From contig OY992536.1 of NCBI GenBank assembly GCA_963921195.1, positions 330,849,038-330,913,037 on the forward strand: 64,000 nucleotides of DNA. Direction: 5' to 3'. The position numbers were made by a program, and so were the translations under genes. The notes under the pieces are model-generated. The model was not told where the DNA came from. It saw only the letters and a list, made by a program, of their open reading frames with translations, and ran no database searches. Shown here piece after piece: positions 11,674-21,852 of this stretch (positions are counted from its first letter, which is position 1; each line of letters starts with the position of its first letter). The DNA is from Pegoplata infirma. Taxonomy: Eukaryota; Arthropoda; Insecta; Diptera; Anthomyiidae.

Positions 11674-12558
11674 ATGATTCGAGTATTTACAAATGGAAAA
11701 ACAAAACGATCAGGAAACTCAGATGACGACACAAGCTTTGTTAAAAGGACACGATTTGCTCAATGGAATGTAAGAACTTTGTATCAACCTGGAAAACTGG
11801 CCATGTTAGCTAAAGAGTGCGAGAGACTGCGTATAGACGTTATTGGTTTAAGTGAAGTAAGGTGGAATGGGTCTGGCGAGGTGAGGAGCAAAAAAGGGGG
11901 TGTATTGATGTACTCTGGCATGCCTAAAGAAGAGGATCCCCATATACGAGGTGTTGCTGTCTATGTAAGACAGAAATTGCAACAATCAATAATAAGCTGG
12001 AAGGCGTTTTCAGAACGTATCATTACGGTTCGTTTTCGTACTAAAAATTTTAACATCTCAGTAATACAATGTTATGCCCCTACTGAAGACAGCCTTTTAG
12101 AAGACAAAGAAGCATTTTACAACCTGCTCGAAAAGACGCTACAGGATACACCGCGGAGCGATGTTAAGTTACTAATGGGGGATTTTAATGCCCAAATAGG
12201 TGATAATAATACGGGGTTTGAATCAATAATGGGCAGGCATGCGTTAGGTACATGTAATGAAAATGGTGAACTTTTCTTGGAGACCTGTTTGAACCACGAT
12301 CTTAAAGTAGGAGGGTCAATATTTCCCCACAAAACGAGTAACAAAACAACATGGAAGGCTCCACGTAACTACGAAACACAAATAGATCACATATGCATCT
12401 CCAGGGAATGGTGTAATCTGCTATGCGACGTCCGTAATAAGAGGAGTGGAGAAATTGGTAGTGACCATTACTTAGTAGTTGCCGAGATGAAATTGAAACT
12501 TTGGCCCAAAGGTGTAATACCACTCAAACCAGAAGAACATACAACACTCAGAAGTTGA
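11674..12558 (+). pseudogene. RTE LINE apurinic-like endonuclease domain
   Basis: The 294-codon frame encodes an endonuclease/exonuclease/phosphatase-type domain of the kind that nicks target DNA for LINE insertion. Visible motifs are WNVRTLYQPG (residues 31-40, catalytic Asn), LSEVRW (59-64, catalytic Glu), YAPTE (134-138), GDFNAQIG (169-176), IDHI (237-240) and the closing SDH (263-265). These are the expected metal-binding and catalytic positions. The natural protein continues beyond this frame. After about residue 280 the LINE reading shifts into the 12501-12905 frame, so a frameshift lies near 12510. Insect databases often mislabel this domain 'craniofacial development protein 2-like'. 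Confidence 0.85.
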
Positions 12559-12905
12559 AAGATGCTGCTGTCAAAACCCGTTTCGTAGAGGGTATAAACA
12601 ACATAAACACGAGTAATAATAATACAAATTATGGCAACGACAACGTCTCTGCTGACAACCTATGGTCAGCTTTAAAAATAAGACTCCAAAATCTGTGCAA
12701 AGACACTCTCGGTTTCCGCTCATCCGAACAAAAGGCATGGATGTCTACCGATGCTTGGGATTTCATAGAAAGAAGACGAACAATCAAACTAGCGATGTTA
12801 GGCGAGAATGATCCCCAACGTAAAGAGGAATATACCATGGAGTATAGAGAAACAAGTAAACTCATCAAACGACAAGTGAAAAAAGATAAGAAACAATTAA
12901 ACTAA
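12501..12905 (+). pseudogene. RTE LINE linker between endonuclease and RT (frameshifted)
   Basis: After a frameshift near 12510 this frame supplies the basic linker of RTE proteins, including YNTQKLKDAAVKTRFVEGIN and a terminal KLIKRQVKKDKKQLN. In intact family members this is followed by the RT fingers and palm. Here the frame hits a stop at 12905 and sequence jumps directly to the RT C-terminus. This marks the site of a large internal deletion. Confidence 0.75.
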
Positions 12906-12909
12906 AACT

Positions 12910-13545
12910 ATGAGAATTAATGCGGTAAACACATCCCAGTTGGCAGTCAATCAGCAGGGTATCAGTGAAGTAACCAGTTTTGAGTATCTCGGCAGCATTA
13001 TAAGCACTAATGGGGGAACAATACTTGACGTAGAAAGCCGACTAAAGAAAGCTAAAGGCAGGTTCGCAATGCTGTTTAAAGTATGGAGGTCAAACACAAT
13101 TAACACAGCAACGAAGATAAGAATTTTTGACGCCTGCGTAAAATCCATCCTGTTATATGGATGTGAAACATGGTTTCTCACAAAAGATATATCTCAGAAA
13201 TTACAGACATTCATCAATAGATGTCTTCGCAATATTTTAAGAATATGGTGGCCTCAAATAATAACTAACGAAAATCTGCTACTAAGAACTAATCAAATAA
13301 AGATTGAAAGCGAAATAAAGAAACGTAAATATGGATGGTTGGGACACACACTAAGGAAAGAAAGATCCGAGGTCCCACATGCAGCACTTGAGTGGAACCC
13401 ACAGGGGTATCGAAGCGTCGGCCGACCGAAAACATCTTGGAGAAATACAGTGGCCAAGGAAACAAATAAATCATACAACCAGTTGCGATACATAGCTAGG
13501 GAGAGGGAAGACTGGAAGATATATGTAAAAAACATTTGTAAATAG
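12910..13545 (+). pseudogene. RTE LINE reverse-transcriptase C-terminal region
   Basis: The 211-codon frame begins within the RT thumb region and contains FEYLGSIIS, RLKKAKGRFAML, SILLYGCETW, TFINRCLRNI and KRKYGWLGHTLRK, then a GRPKTSW segment. This order is characteristic of RTE-clade LINE C-termini. The catalytic FADD motif and everything N-terminal to it is absent. The start codon is fortuitous, because the frame is a fragment of a larger protein. Confidence 0.82.
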
Positions 13546-13779
13546 ACTAAGTTCTAATTAAAGTTTGTTAATGAATTGTAATTAATGAACATGTCTTAAT
13601 AATAATAATAATAATGTGATTCAAAGTGTGTTTAGTGCGTTTTTCACCACGTGAGTACAACTTTTACACAATTATTCGGTATTCGGCCATATTCGGCCAA
13701 AAATGTGGCCGAAGCCGAATAGTGGCCGAATAGTGCTTTTTGGCCGAAGCCGAATATTCGGTCGGACACTAAAAATTAT

Positions 13780-14258
13780 ACTCGGGTTTTACTTTTTTTT
13801 ATTATCGGCAACATATTTGAAAGCAAAAAATATGAATTTCTTCATAATTTTTTCATAATTTTAAAATTCATTTGTGAAATCAATCATTATTTTAATTGCC
13901 TTTAAATAAAAAATTTATCAAATCGAAAAAGTGATTGATTGAAAAAAAAAAAAATTAATCATCTACAATTTGATGATCAATTAATCATCTACAATTTTCT
14001 TCATCGGAAGAGTTTCAATTAAAAAATTAATTGAATCCGCGTTGTTGTTGATTGAAATTCGTTTTCAATTCTTTCTGTGTCCATAAAAAAATCAAAGTAG
14101 TATTTTTATTAGATAACCGTTTTCTCATAAGAACGATATTTTGTCGATAAACAAAAAAAAATATAATGTAATGAAATGTGATATAATTCCCGTCATCTTT
14201 TTCACCTTAATGTACGTTTTGAGCCTTAAAAACTTGAGTTATTAAAATAAACGCATGC
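13780..14258. other. Unassigned stretch, probably the left part of a hAT-like copy
   Basis: There is no gene here. Between about 14215 and 14266 the sequence resembles the hAT-like element at 63437-64000 (shared 'gccttaaaa' and 'gcatgcaaaagaat' segments), so its right half is probably the left piece of a copy that resumes after the LINE at 16448. The copy's true left end was not located. Confidence 0.4.
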
Positions 14259-14266
14259 AAAAGAAT

Positions 14267-14770
14267 AGATTAGACTTAATGTTGCCATTCAATGTTAAGT
14301 TAAATGTAGTTCATGGGTTAGTTATGCCAATATTTTTATATTGCCTGGAGGTATACTCTGGAACTTTGGGTTACGTTGTGAAGAAAGTTAGATTGGCTTT
14401 CAATCGTGTTATGAGATATCTTTACTCTCTCAGATCACGCCAGCATATTTCATCGTATGTTTCAAAATTTTTAGGTTGTTCGTTTGATGAATTTGTAGTG
14501 ATAAGAAATCTTCTACACTTCTATAAAATTTTTAAATTGCAAACACCAATGTATTTAATTGAGTTTTTCAAATTTGGTAGATCAACTAGGAATAGACAAT
14601 TAGTTATTCCAAAACTTACACCGTTATTAGAACGATCATTTCATGTTAGGGTTGCAAGAAAATACAATGCTCTGCCACCTTTACTTAAAACAACTGATTT
14701 TTCAGTTAACACATTCAAGAAAAAGCTTTTTCAAGTAATTTCACATAATAATAATAATACTATGACTTAA
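14267..14770 (+). pseudogene. LINE reverse-transcriptase C-terminus
   Basis: The open frame runs from the LINE junction to a stop at 14770. It includes HGLVMPIFLYCLEVYSGT, FNRVMRYLYSL and a closing FHVRVARKYNALPPLL. This is the conserved end of poly(A)-tailed LINE proteins, in which 'R..R.WN.LP..L' comes near the stop. The ATG of the 171-codon frame at 14255 belongs to target DNA, not to the element. The RT catalytic domain is missing because of 5' truncation. Confidence 0.72.
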
Positions 14771-15140
14771 TTGTTAAGTCGTTTTTGTATTAACACTTTG
14801 AAACTTGTACTTACATCGCATAAAACTATTATCAAAATTTAAAAAAAAAAACTTACAATTATAAATATTTTAAACTTACAATTAAATTTTTTTTTTTTTT
14901 GTTTACAATTATGCTTAGATTTAATACATTTATACTTTAGATTTAAATTTTATTTTTAGACTTATGGGGCTATTCTAAAATTTTATTATTATAATAAGTG
15001 CTATTATTAGCAACCCAGAATTTTATTATAGATACCAAAAATTTCAACTCTAAAAAAAGCTTTATCAACTTTTTGTTGTTCTAAAACAATTTAATTTGAA
15101 ATTTGAATTTAGACAACAAAATTTTATAAGCACAATAGCT

Positions 15141-15208
15141 GTATGGGTAGGTGGGTGGTTTTGATATTTTGTTATTTTTGGAGGCATGGGTTCAAATCCC
15201 ACCCATTT
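15141..15208 (+). ncRNA. tRNA-like sequence (degenerate tRNA pseudogene) in the left arm
   Basis: The 68-nt segment has a strong B-box/T-arm (GGGTTCAAATCCCA, with a 4-bp stem closing a TTCAAAT loop). It also has an A-box-like TAGGTGGGTGGTTTTGA at the right distance upstream. The 5' GTATGGG can pair with 3' CCCATTT over about six of seven positions as an acceptor stem. The anticodon arm is weak, so no isotype is assigned. It is more likely a tRNA-derived promoter or pseudogene than a working tRNA. Confidence 0.45.
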
Positions 15209-16053
15209 CTTACAAATATTTTTTTTTTTGCCAATTTTTATTTTTTTTTATTACAAATATTATAATGCAGTTTTTTTTTTTAATTTTTAAATTTCGCAAT
15301 TTTTAAAAGATGCAAAAAAAAATGATTTTTGCATCTTTTTTTTCTGAAATTATTATTATTGTGTGGTTTTAATTGGCTATTTCTCTCGCAAAAAAAACAT
15401 TATAATTGTCTTTAGAGGAAAAAAAATAATATTTTTTTTTTAACTACACTTTTTTGCTTGCAAAAAAAATTGCAATAATTTTTGTAATAATATGTTTCTT
15501 ATTTTTGACTACAATAATGCGTATTTTGACAAATTGCGAAAAAAATACGAAATTTTGACGAAAACAAAATGTTGGTTTCTTGTTATAAATGAAAAAAATA
15601 TTGTTATAGATGACAAAACTTGTTATAGACTGAAAAGTACATAACAATATTTTGTCATCTATAACAATATTTTTTTCATTTATAACAAGAAACCAACATT
15701 TTGTTTTCGTCAAAATTCCTTATTTTTTCGCAATTTGTCAAAATACGCATTATTGTAGTCAAAAATAAGAAACATATTATTACAAAAATTATTGCAATTT
15801 TTGTTGCATGCAAAAAAGTGCAGTTAAAAAAAAAAATATAATTTTTTTTCCTCTAAAGACAATTATAATGTTTTTTTGCGAGAGAAATAGCCAATTAAAA
15901 CCATACAATAATAATAATTTCCGAAAAAAAAGATGCAAAAATCAATTTGTTTTTCATCTTTTAAAAATTGCTAAATTTAAAAATTAAAAAAACTGCATTT
16001 AATATTTGTAATAAAAAAAAATAAAAATTGGCAAAAAAAAAAATATTTGTTAG

Positions 16054-16121
16054 AAATGGGTGGGATTTGAACCCATGCCCCCAAATATAACAAAATATCA
16101 AAACCACCCACCTACCCATAC
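16054..16121 (-). ncRNA. tRNA-like sequence in the right arm, inverted copy
   Basis: This is the reverse-complement counterpart of the segment at 15141-15208. The B-box (GGGTTCAAATCCCA) and A-box-like block are both preserved and there are only small differences between arms. Two copies facing opposite ways follow from the palindrome itself. Confidence 0.45.
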
Positions 16122-16447
16122 AGCTATTGTGCTTATAAAATTTTGTTGTCTAAATTCAAATTTCAAATTAAATTGTTTTAGAACAACAAAAAGTTGATAA
16201 AGCTTTTTTTAGAGTTGAAATTTTTGGTATCTATAATAAAATTCTGGGTTGCTAATAATAGCACTTATTATAATAATAAAATTTTAGAATAGCCCCATTA
16301 AAATCAATTTTTTATAATTTTTCATGTAGTTAAATTAACTGTTTATTTATAAACATTGTCTAGTAGAAATTTGTAACCGATTATGGCCTTTTGGCTAGGT
16401 TATAGAAAACAATAAATTAAATTAAAAAAAAAAAAAAATTAAAGAAT

Positions 16448-16724
16448 CTAATTGATAGCTAATACTTCAATCATTGATTTAAAGATGTAAACTTTGATTG
16501 ATTTTTTTTAAATAACTGTTACAACAGTTATTTTTCAAAATAAATATAAAATAAAAGTTATTTTAAATTGTTTGAACAAAAAGTTTTTAATAACAGTTTT
16601 TTTATAGTTTTATGACAAAAATCAAAAACTAAACGTTATTGCAAATTTTAACACAGGACATCTCTAGAAGTTCGTTTAATGACTTTTTTAAAACAAAAAG
16701 AGACACTGTTTTATTTGGTCTCTG
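16448..16724. mobile_element. Right part of a hAT-like CAGAGACCA-family copy
   Basis: The segment matches the elements at 48850-49321 (inverted) and 63600-63834, including 'attgatagctaatacttcaa', paired 'aactgttacaacagtta' motifs and 'gacatctctag'. It ends in ATTTGGTCTCTG at 16724, the complement of the CAGAGACCAAAT terminus at 45532. Its left portion is separated from it by the LINE at 14267-16440. Confidence 0.6.
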
Positions 16725-16734
16725 ATTTTAACAA

Positions 16735-17290
16735 TTTCCAAATGTATTTTAAAATATTCGTCATAGAATTATACATAATTTTAAAATTCATTTGGAAAAT
16801 TTTAAAATACATATTGACAATTTTAAACTACATTTGGACAATTTTAAAATGCATTTGGAAATTTTTAAAATACATTTGGAAAATTTTAAAATACATTTGG
16901 AAAATTTTGAAAAGACATTTGAAAATTTTTAAAATACAATTGGAAATTTATAAAATACAATTGGAAAATTTTAAAATACATTTGGAAAATTTTAAACTAC
17001 ATTTGGACAATTTTTAAATACATTTGGACATTTTAAAATACATTTGGACAATTTTAAAATATATTTGTACATTTTTAAATACATTTGAATAATTTTAAAA
17101 TTAATTTGGACAATTTTAAAATATATTTGGACAATTTTACAATACATTTGGGCAATTTTAAAAAATACATTTAGACTATTTTAAAATTCATTTGAACAAT
17201 TTTAAAATATATTTGGATAATTTTAAATTACATTTGGACACTTTTAAAATACATTTGGATATTTTTAAAATACAATTGGAAATGCTGTTG
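16735..17290. repeat. Degenerate minisatellite, about 21-22-bp unit
   Basis: About two dozen imperfect units of the type 'atacatttggaaaattttaaa' run head to tail. Units vary mainly at the GGAAA/GGACA position and in A-run length. The 112-codon frame at 16679-17017 is a by-product of the array, with a repeating IWKILKYIWK pattern, and is not treated as a gene. Confidence 0.85.
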
Positions 17291-17989
17291 TGATACATAT
17301 ATCCGGGGCTGAGACATTCCCTAACAAAAGTGATAGGAATTTTTATATGAAAGGTGTCAAATTTGTGATAGGTTTTTTGGGTCCGGGTGATATATCACGT
17401 GATCTATCCATTGGCGTAGGAAGCCAACATTTTTAATAGAAAAACCTAGACCTCTAGACCTATTTCTGAAGCGTTCCCTTTAACATTCGTCTAGGTGTCC
17501 TAGAAACGAATGCCCCCGAAAGCGGTTAAAAATTCATATTTTTTTTTTTTAAATTTTGATTCTGTAGATTTTTCGAAAATTTACAACTTTTAGATATGTT
17601 TTGAGAATGAAAGATTTTTCATGTTTTTCTTATAGTAAAATCATTAGTTTACTAGGATTTTTTTTAAGAAAAAGTTCTGATGATTGCAAAAGTTGATGAT
17701 TATTAGTCAAAATTCTCAGATTCTTTCTTTCAATAACTTTTGTCTATAAAAAACCCCTTAGAATTTAGAAACTTTTTTAAATCAAAGAAGTTAAAATGTT
17801 TTCCTGAAGGTAAAACCGTAAGATTCGGTAAAGTTTTTATTACTGACAAATATATCAGATTCATATAAAAACTTTTTTCAATAATTCAGACTATTTTTCA
17901 ATGGGAAAAACTATTAGATCTTATATAATAATCACTACGAGTCCTTAAGACTAATTGAATAATCATAACGAGTCCTAAAGACTCATTAC

Positions 17990-19195
17990 TAGGGATGAGA
18001 TTTCCATGCAAATGCATGTTTTCTGTCGATAGTCTAAAAACGATTTTGACCAATTATCTTTCCAAATCAAGAAATTTGCTTTAAAATGGCATCGATTTGT
18101 TTTTGCATATTTTGGTTAAAATGCATATTTTTGCATATTTTTGTTTTAAGTGCATATATTGTGCATATTTCCAACTTTTAAGTGCATATTTTTGCATATT
18201 TTGATATAAATTAGCAAAAACACAAATTGAAATTTATTTGTTTCAAAATCTATTTTAAAATTTAAAAGTTTATTATGAAAATAAGAAAAAATATATTTTT
18301 CTTTTTAATTTTTTTTTATAGATTGTCCTAACTTCTAAAAAAAATCCTGCTTATAAGTATAAGGTTTTAAATGTTACTACCCAGTCAGAAAAATACAATC
18401 GCAAAAGCGTTGTGATAGCGTCGTGGACGGTTGTACGAGCGTTCTGTATACCAACTTCAAAGCGCCTTCAGATGATCCGAATGATAACACCGATCTACGC
18501 TAGATTTAAAGCGTTGTAAAAAAGTGCTTTGAGAACGTTTTTTTTAAGTCATCAAAGCGCTTTAAAAACCCAAAGTAAAGAATTTCTGTTTTAGTACGGT
18601 TATAATAATTTGTTTGATACAAAGTGAAATCCGAAAAAAAATGTTTGTACTCCAAAAATTTTTCAAAAAAATTTACGAAACTTAGAAAATTCAAAAAAAA
18701 AAAATATAAAAACATTTTTGATAATTTTTTTTTACTTAAAAAACAAAAAAAAAAAATATTATTCAAAAATAGTTTCGGAACTAAGAATTTTTTTTCAAAA
18801 AAAAATCTAAAAAACTTTTACAACGCTTTTCGAATACGCTCGCAAAGCGTTACAAAAAAACGCTTTGAGATTGCTTTTTTTTTGTTATAGTGCTTTCAGA
18901 ACACTTTTCAAAAACGCTCGCAAAGCGTTTGAATATAGCGTTTTGAGAACGCTTTTTTTTGTTACAGTGCTTTCAGAACGCTTTTTTTTAGAACCGTCGT
19001 GAATTTCTGCTTGGGTATTTAAGCCCGGTGTTATTTTTTGCTTTTTTAAGAAGTTTTTCGAATGAAAACTAGACTTTTATTGTACACATTTTATTTTTAA
19101 GTGCATATTTTTAGGTTAGTGCATATTTTGAATTTTTTAGTGCATATTTGAAGCGCGTATTTTCGATTTTTTAGTGCATGAAAATCTCATCCCTA
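17990..19195. mobile_element. hAT-like element, perfect TSD CTCATTAC
   Basis: The ends are TAGGGATGAGATTTCCATGC at 17990 and TGCATGAAAATCTCATCCCTA ending at 19195 (written here one base over its 20-base core). Identical CTCATTAC copies flank it at 17982-17989 and 19196-19203. Subterminal 'gcatattttg' motifs resemble those of the 2688-6067 element, suggesting a shared family. A TA-family element (18380-19015) sits inside. No transposase was seen. Confidence 0.88.
18380..19015 (+). mobile_element. TA-flanked CCCAGTCAGAAA family, copy 2
   Basis: The element reads TA|CCCAGTCAGAAAAATACAAT at its left edge and TTTCTGCTTGGG|TA at its right edge (TA at 18378-18379 and 19016-19017). It is the most complete copy in the window. 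Regularly spaced 'aaagcgtt' and 'gcgctttg' motifs are found through its length. Frames at 18506-18890 are low complexity and not supported as genes. Confidence 0.75.
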
Positions 19196-19350
19196 CTCAT
19201 TACATATTATTTTTATTTTTTGTTGCAAAAATTAATGAAATCATTAAATTATTAAAAAAAAAATTGTGAATGATTAAAATTCTGGGGGGGGGGCTAAAAT
19301 TATTCTGGGGGGGCTAAGCCCCCCCCCAGACAGGGCTATCTACGCCTATG

Positions 19351-19390
19351 GCTTTATCATGCCCCATAACTTTTATTGCAGGGTCAGGGC
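19351..19390 (+). pseudogene. Short LINE RT remnant upstream of a hAT-like insertion
   Basis: These bases join in frame with 23048-23160 once the hAT-like element between them is discounted. The continuous reading then gives the start of an RT 'QG.DSPLGP' motif at the junction. Alone the piece is too short to classify. Confidence 0.45.
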
Positions 19391-19959
19391 TAGTGTTTCC
19401 AATTATTCGACCCTGCCGGTTAACCGGTTAGGGCATTATTCGAAAAATTAAGAAAATTGATTATTCTGTTATTTGGGTCGATTAATCGGAAAAATTGGCA
19501 ATTAATCGATTAATCGTAAAAAATAATAAAAACTAAATATTTTTGATTTTACATTTAAGAAAACCATTTATTTTAAGTAAAATCGACACCTGAGAATTGG
19601 TATACTGTCAATTTAAGCCAGTGGTCAGCAGAAAGAGAGTGTATAAATGCATTGGTATATGAATATAAACATGCATGTGTTTGTGCATTTCTTAAACAAA
19701 GCGACATCAACCAGCTTGTTGTTGTATTTTTATGCTCTTAGCTGTGAGTTTTGTTGACAATCGTGTTATATACGTGTTAATTGCCGATTGTGTTCGGCTC
19801 CAGTGTGCAATGGGTGCCTACCACTGATTTAAGCCAATTCTAAGCGATGAAATGACAAAAAATAAAAGTATTTAAAGTAATATTGTATTATTGAAATCAT
19901 ACAGTCTTAAAACAAAATAAATAAAAAACCAATTGAAGTTTAAAAATACATTAACAATA

Positions 19960-21760
19960 ATTGATGAATTATAATTGGGCATTTTTTAATTTCAATTGGC
20001 CATTTCTGAATTTTAATAAGGGCTGTTATGGATTTCAGTTCTGCTTTTGAGAATTTCAATTGTTCTTTCCTAAATTTCAATTCTGACTTTGCATTACCTT
20101 GAATGCAAATACGATATTAATTGGGTGTTTTTGAAAAACACTTGTCATTTCTGAATTTCAATTTCAAAATTTCAATTAGGATTTGTGAATTTCAATTGCG
20201 ATTTCTATATTTTAATTTTGATATTCTAAATTTCAATTAGAATTTCTGAGTTTCAATTGAGATGTCTGAATTTCAATTGAGATCTCTAAATTTCAATTGG
20301 CTTTTCTGAATTTCATTTACAATTTTTAAATTCAAATTTCGATTTTTTGAATTTCAATTAAGATTTCGAAATTTAAGCTGGGATTTCTGCACTCAAAAAA
20401 GTATGTCGGTAAAATCTACTACGCAAGACAGTTGTTTTGACTACATTTTGTTGTTGAAAAGGCGTCCACTACACATTTCGGTAAAAACAACTGAATATGT
20501 TGTTGTTTTTAACTATTGATTTTCAACTACAAAATGTAGTAAAAACTACTACAAAAGACGGTATACAGTTGTTTTTACAACACTTGCCTGAAATTTTATT
20601 TAAAAAAAATTCTTAAACGTTTAAGTGATTGATATTTATTTATTTAAAAAGCAATAGATTTCAGTTGGTTGTATAGAATTTCGACATGGAATTAAAATTT
20701 TTTGGTGTGTTTATCTGGAATTATAGAAGAAAAAATTTATATTAATAAAATGTTAAACGAAATAAATTGATTGTATTTACCTTTGTTTTTTTAATAGTTC
20801 ATTTCAAATTTTCACCGCTACTGATCAAAATTTGTCTGGATTAAAAAAAAATGAAATGCTTTGGCAAAATTGATTTATAAAAAAAAAGAATTAATTTGAA
20901 ATGTTTCAAAAAAGTATGTACCTGTTCTGTTGTGTATACAAAGAAAAGAAAGATGGCGCGCTCATAAGAAAACAAGACACTGCATACATTGTATTTTGTT
21001 TTTTTCCGATTGGTTTTTACACACGCTTATGTGAGCGCTATATTATACACACTTGTTATCTCATTTATCCACTTATTTTCTTTCGCTCAAGAATATTTTT
21101 CCAAAAACATATTTTTTGTTATAATTAAATTTAATAAATTGTAATTTTATTTATTTAGATATTACTTATTTGGTATAAAAATAATTCCTTCCGCATCCCG
21201 CACGACCAACTCGTTCGACACATTCGTTTGCAATAAAAATTTCTAGAAAAAAACGAGTTTTTAGAAAAAAAATAAAAACAACTACATAACAACTATTACT
21301 ACAGTGTAGTATATTTTTTGTATTTATTTTTTGAAACTACTACAAAAAAAAGTTGTTTGAGATTTTTTCACACAAAAACGACCGAAATTGTAGTTAAAAA
21401 CAACAGCTACTACTTACTACACAAACAACCGTCATGTAGTAACTGCAATAATTTTCTGAGTGTGTATTTTAATTAACATTTCTGAATCCTAAGTGTATTT
21501 TTTTAATATTAATCAATCAATTGTGATTTTTAAATTTAAACTTTGTTTTTTTTTAAACTATTAATTAGTGGCTTTGAATATCAATTGTGATTTCTAAACT
21601 TCAGTTTGCTTGAATTCAATTTAGGTTTAATGAATTTCAATAGGGCTTCAATAAACTTCAAGGGCGTTTCAGAATTTCAATTGGTATTATGAATTGGACG
21701 TGTCTACATTTCAATTTTGGTTTTCTAAATTGTTAATTGTTTGTATCTGAATATTTTTTT
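19960..21760. repeat. Degenerate AATTTCAATTG minisatellite, interrupted
   Basis: Units of roughly 24 bp built on 'atttctgaatttcaattggg' occur from 19960 to 20389 and resume from about 21480 to 21760. The gap is the 20390-21462 insertion. The units are too diverged for an exact copy count by eye. Confidence 0.75.
20390..21462. mobile_element. CACTCAAAAA-ended TIR element within the minisatellite
   Basis: It begins CACTCAAAAAAGTATGTCGG and ends TAATTTTCTGAGTG, with mirrored 'actac' and 'ttgttttt' motifs in both subterminal regions (20420-20580 and 21280-21440). The ends resemble those of the elements at 54802-56908 and 59481-61163. However, its immediate flanks are TG and TG rather than TA. 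A 75-codon frame at 20901-21128 has no recognised domain. Confidence 0.65.
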
Positions 21761-21852
21761 AACTAAAAACAAAACAAATTGATGAATATTGCAAGTCTCG
21801 AATACAAATTTCTGAATTCTTAATAATATATACTTTTGTGCGAAAATAATTT

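Larger units (their letters stand above)
11376..13611 (+). mobile_element. RTE-type non-LTR retrotransposon, internally deleted
   Basis: A 13-bp target duplication, TAATGTGATTCAA, flanks the insertion (11363-11375 and 13612-13624). The 3' tail is an AAT/TAA microsatellite (13597-13614), as usual for RTE-clade LINEs. The coding part holds an endonuclease domain and the C-terminal end of the RT protein, but the RT catalytic core is missing at about 12905. The long perfect target duplication and well-preserved frames suggest a fairly recent insertion. Confidence 0.88.
11074..13771. mobile_element. hAT-like element with TAGTGTCCGACCGAATA ends, TSD AAAATTAT
   Basis: It begins TAGTGTCCGACCGAATA and ends TATTCGGTCGGACACTA, flanked on both sides by AAAATTAT (11066-11073 and 13772-13779). 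Subterminal CGAAGCCGAATA motifs occur in both orientations at 11105-11120 and 13675-13755. A related shorter element lies at 23679-24200. Most of its length is the RTE-type LINE inserted at 11376-13611. Confidence 0.88.
14965..16297. mobile_element. Palindromic foldback element flanked by TTA
   Basis: The two halves are inverted copies for almost the full 1333 bp, with the centre near 15630. The ends read TGGGGCTATTCTAAAATTTT and its complement, and TTA lies directly outside both (14962-14964 and 16298-16300). A 3-bp TTA duplication is typical of PIF/Harbinger-type elements, but no transposase is present. Each arm carries a tRNA-like segment (15141-15208 and 16054-16121). Arms differ by scattered substitutions and small indels. 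An 89-codon minus frame at 15444-15713 simply spans the palindrome centre. Confidence 0.85.
14267..16440 (+). mobile_element. 5'-truncated poly(A) LINE with a nested foldback element
   Basis: The insertion is flanked by AAAAGAAT (14259-14266) and a near match at about 16441-16447. It ends in an A-run at about 16424-16438. The upstream part encodes a LINE protein C-terminus; the rest is 3' UTR interrupted by a palindromic element at 14965-16297. Flanking sequence on either side joins to match the uninterrupted region near 63605 ('gcatgcaaaagaat' then 'attgatagctaatac'), which supports these boundaries. Confidence 0.75.
17409..19350. mobile_element. Foldback element with CATTGGCGTAG ends, copy 2, with nested hAT-like element
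   Basis: It starts CATTGGCGTAGGAAGCC and ends GGCTATCTACGCCTATG. The flanks GATCTATC (17401-17408) and GCTTTATC (19351-19358) agree at 6 of 8 positions. Internal sequence matches the 3438-4275 copy on both sides of the hAT-like insertion at 17990-19195, so the 838-bp copy acts as an uninterrupted reference. A short extra segment near 17485-17520 is absent from copy 1. Confidence 0.82.

Noticed and set aside
14255..14264. ATG of the 171-codon LINE frame as a true start
   Set aside because: These bases belong to the target DNA (they recur at 63603 without the LINE). The protein is a 5'-truncated fragment.
15141..15208. Functional tRNA gene
   Set aside because: The anticodon arm does not form a convincing stem and the acceptor stem has a mismatch, so it is listed only as tRNA-like.
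16679..17017. Protein with repeated IWKILKYIWK pattern
   Set aside because: It is a translation of a degenerate 22-bp minisatellite and has no counterpart outside the array.
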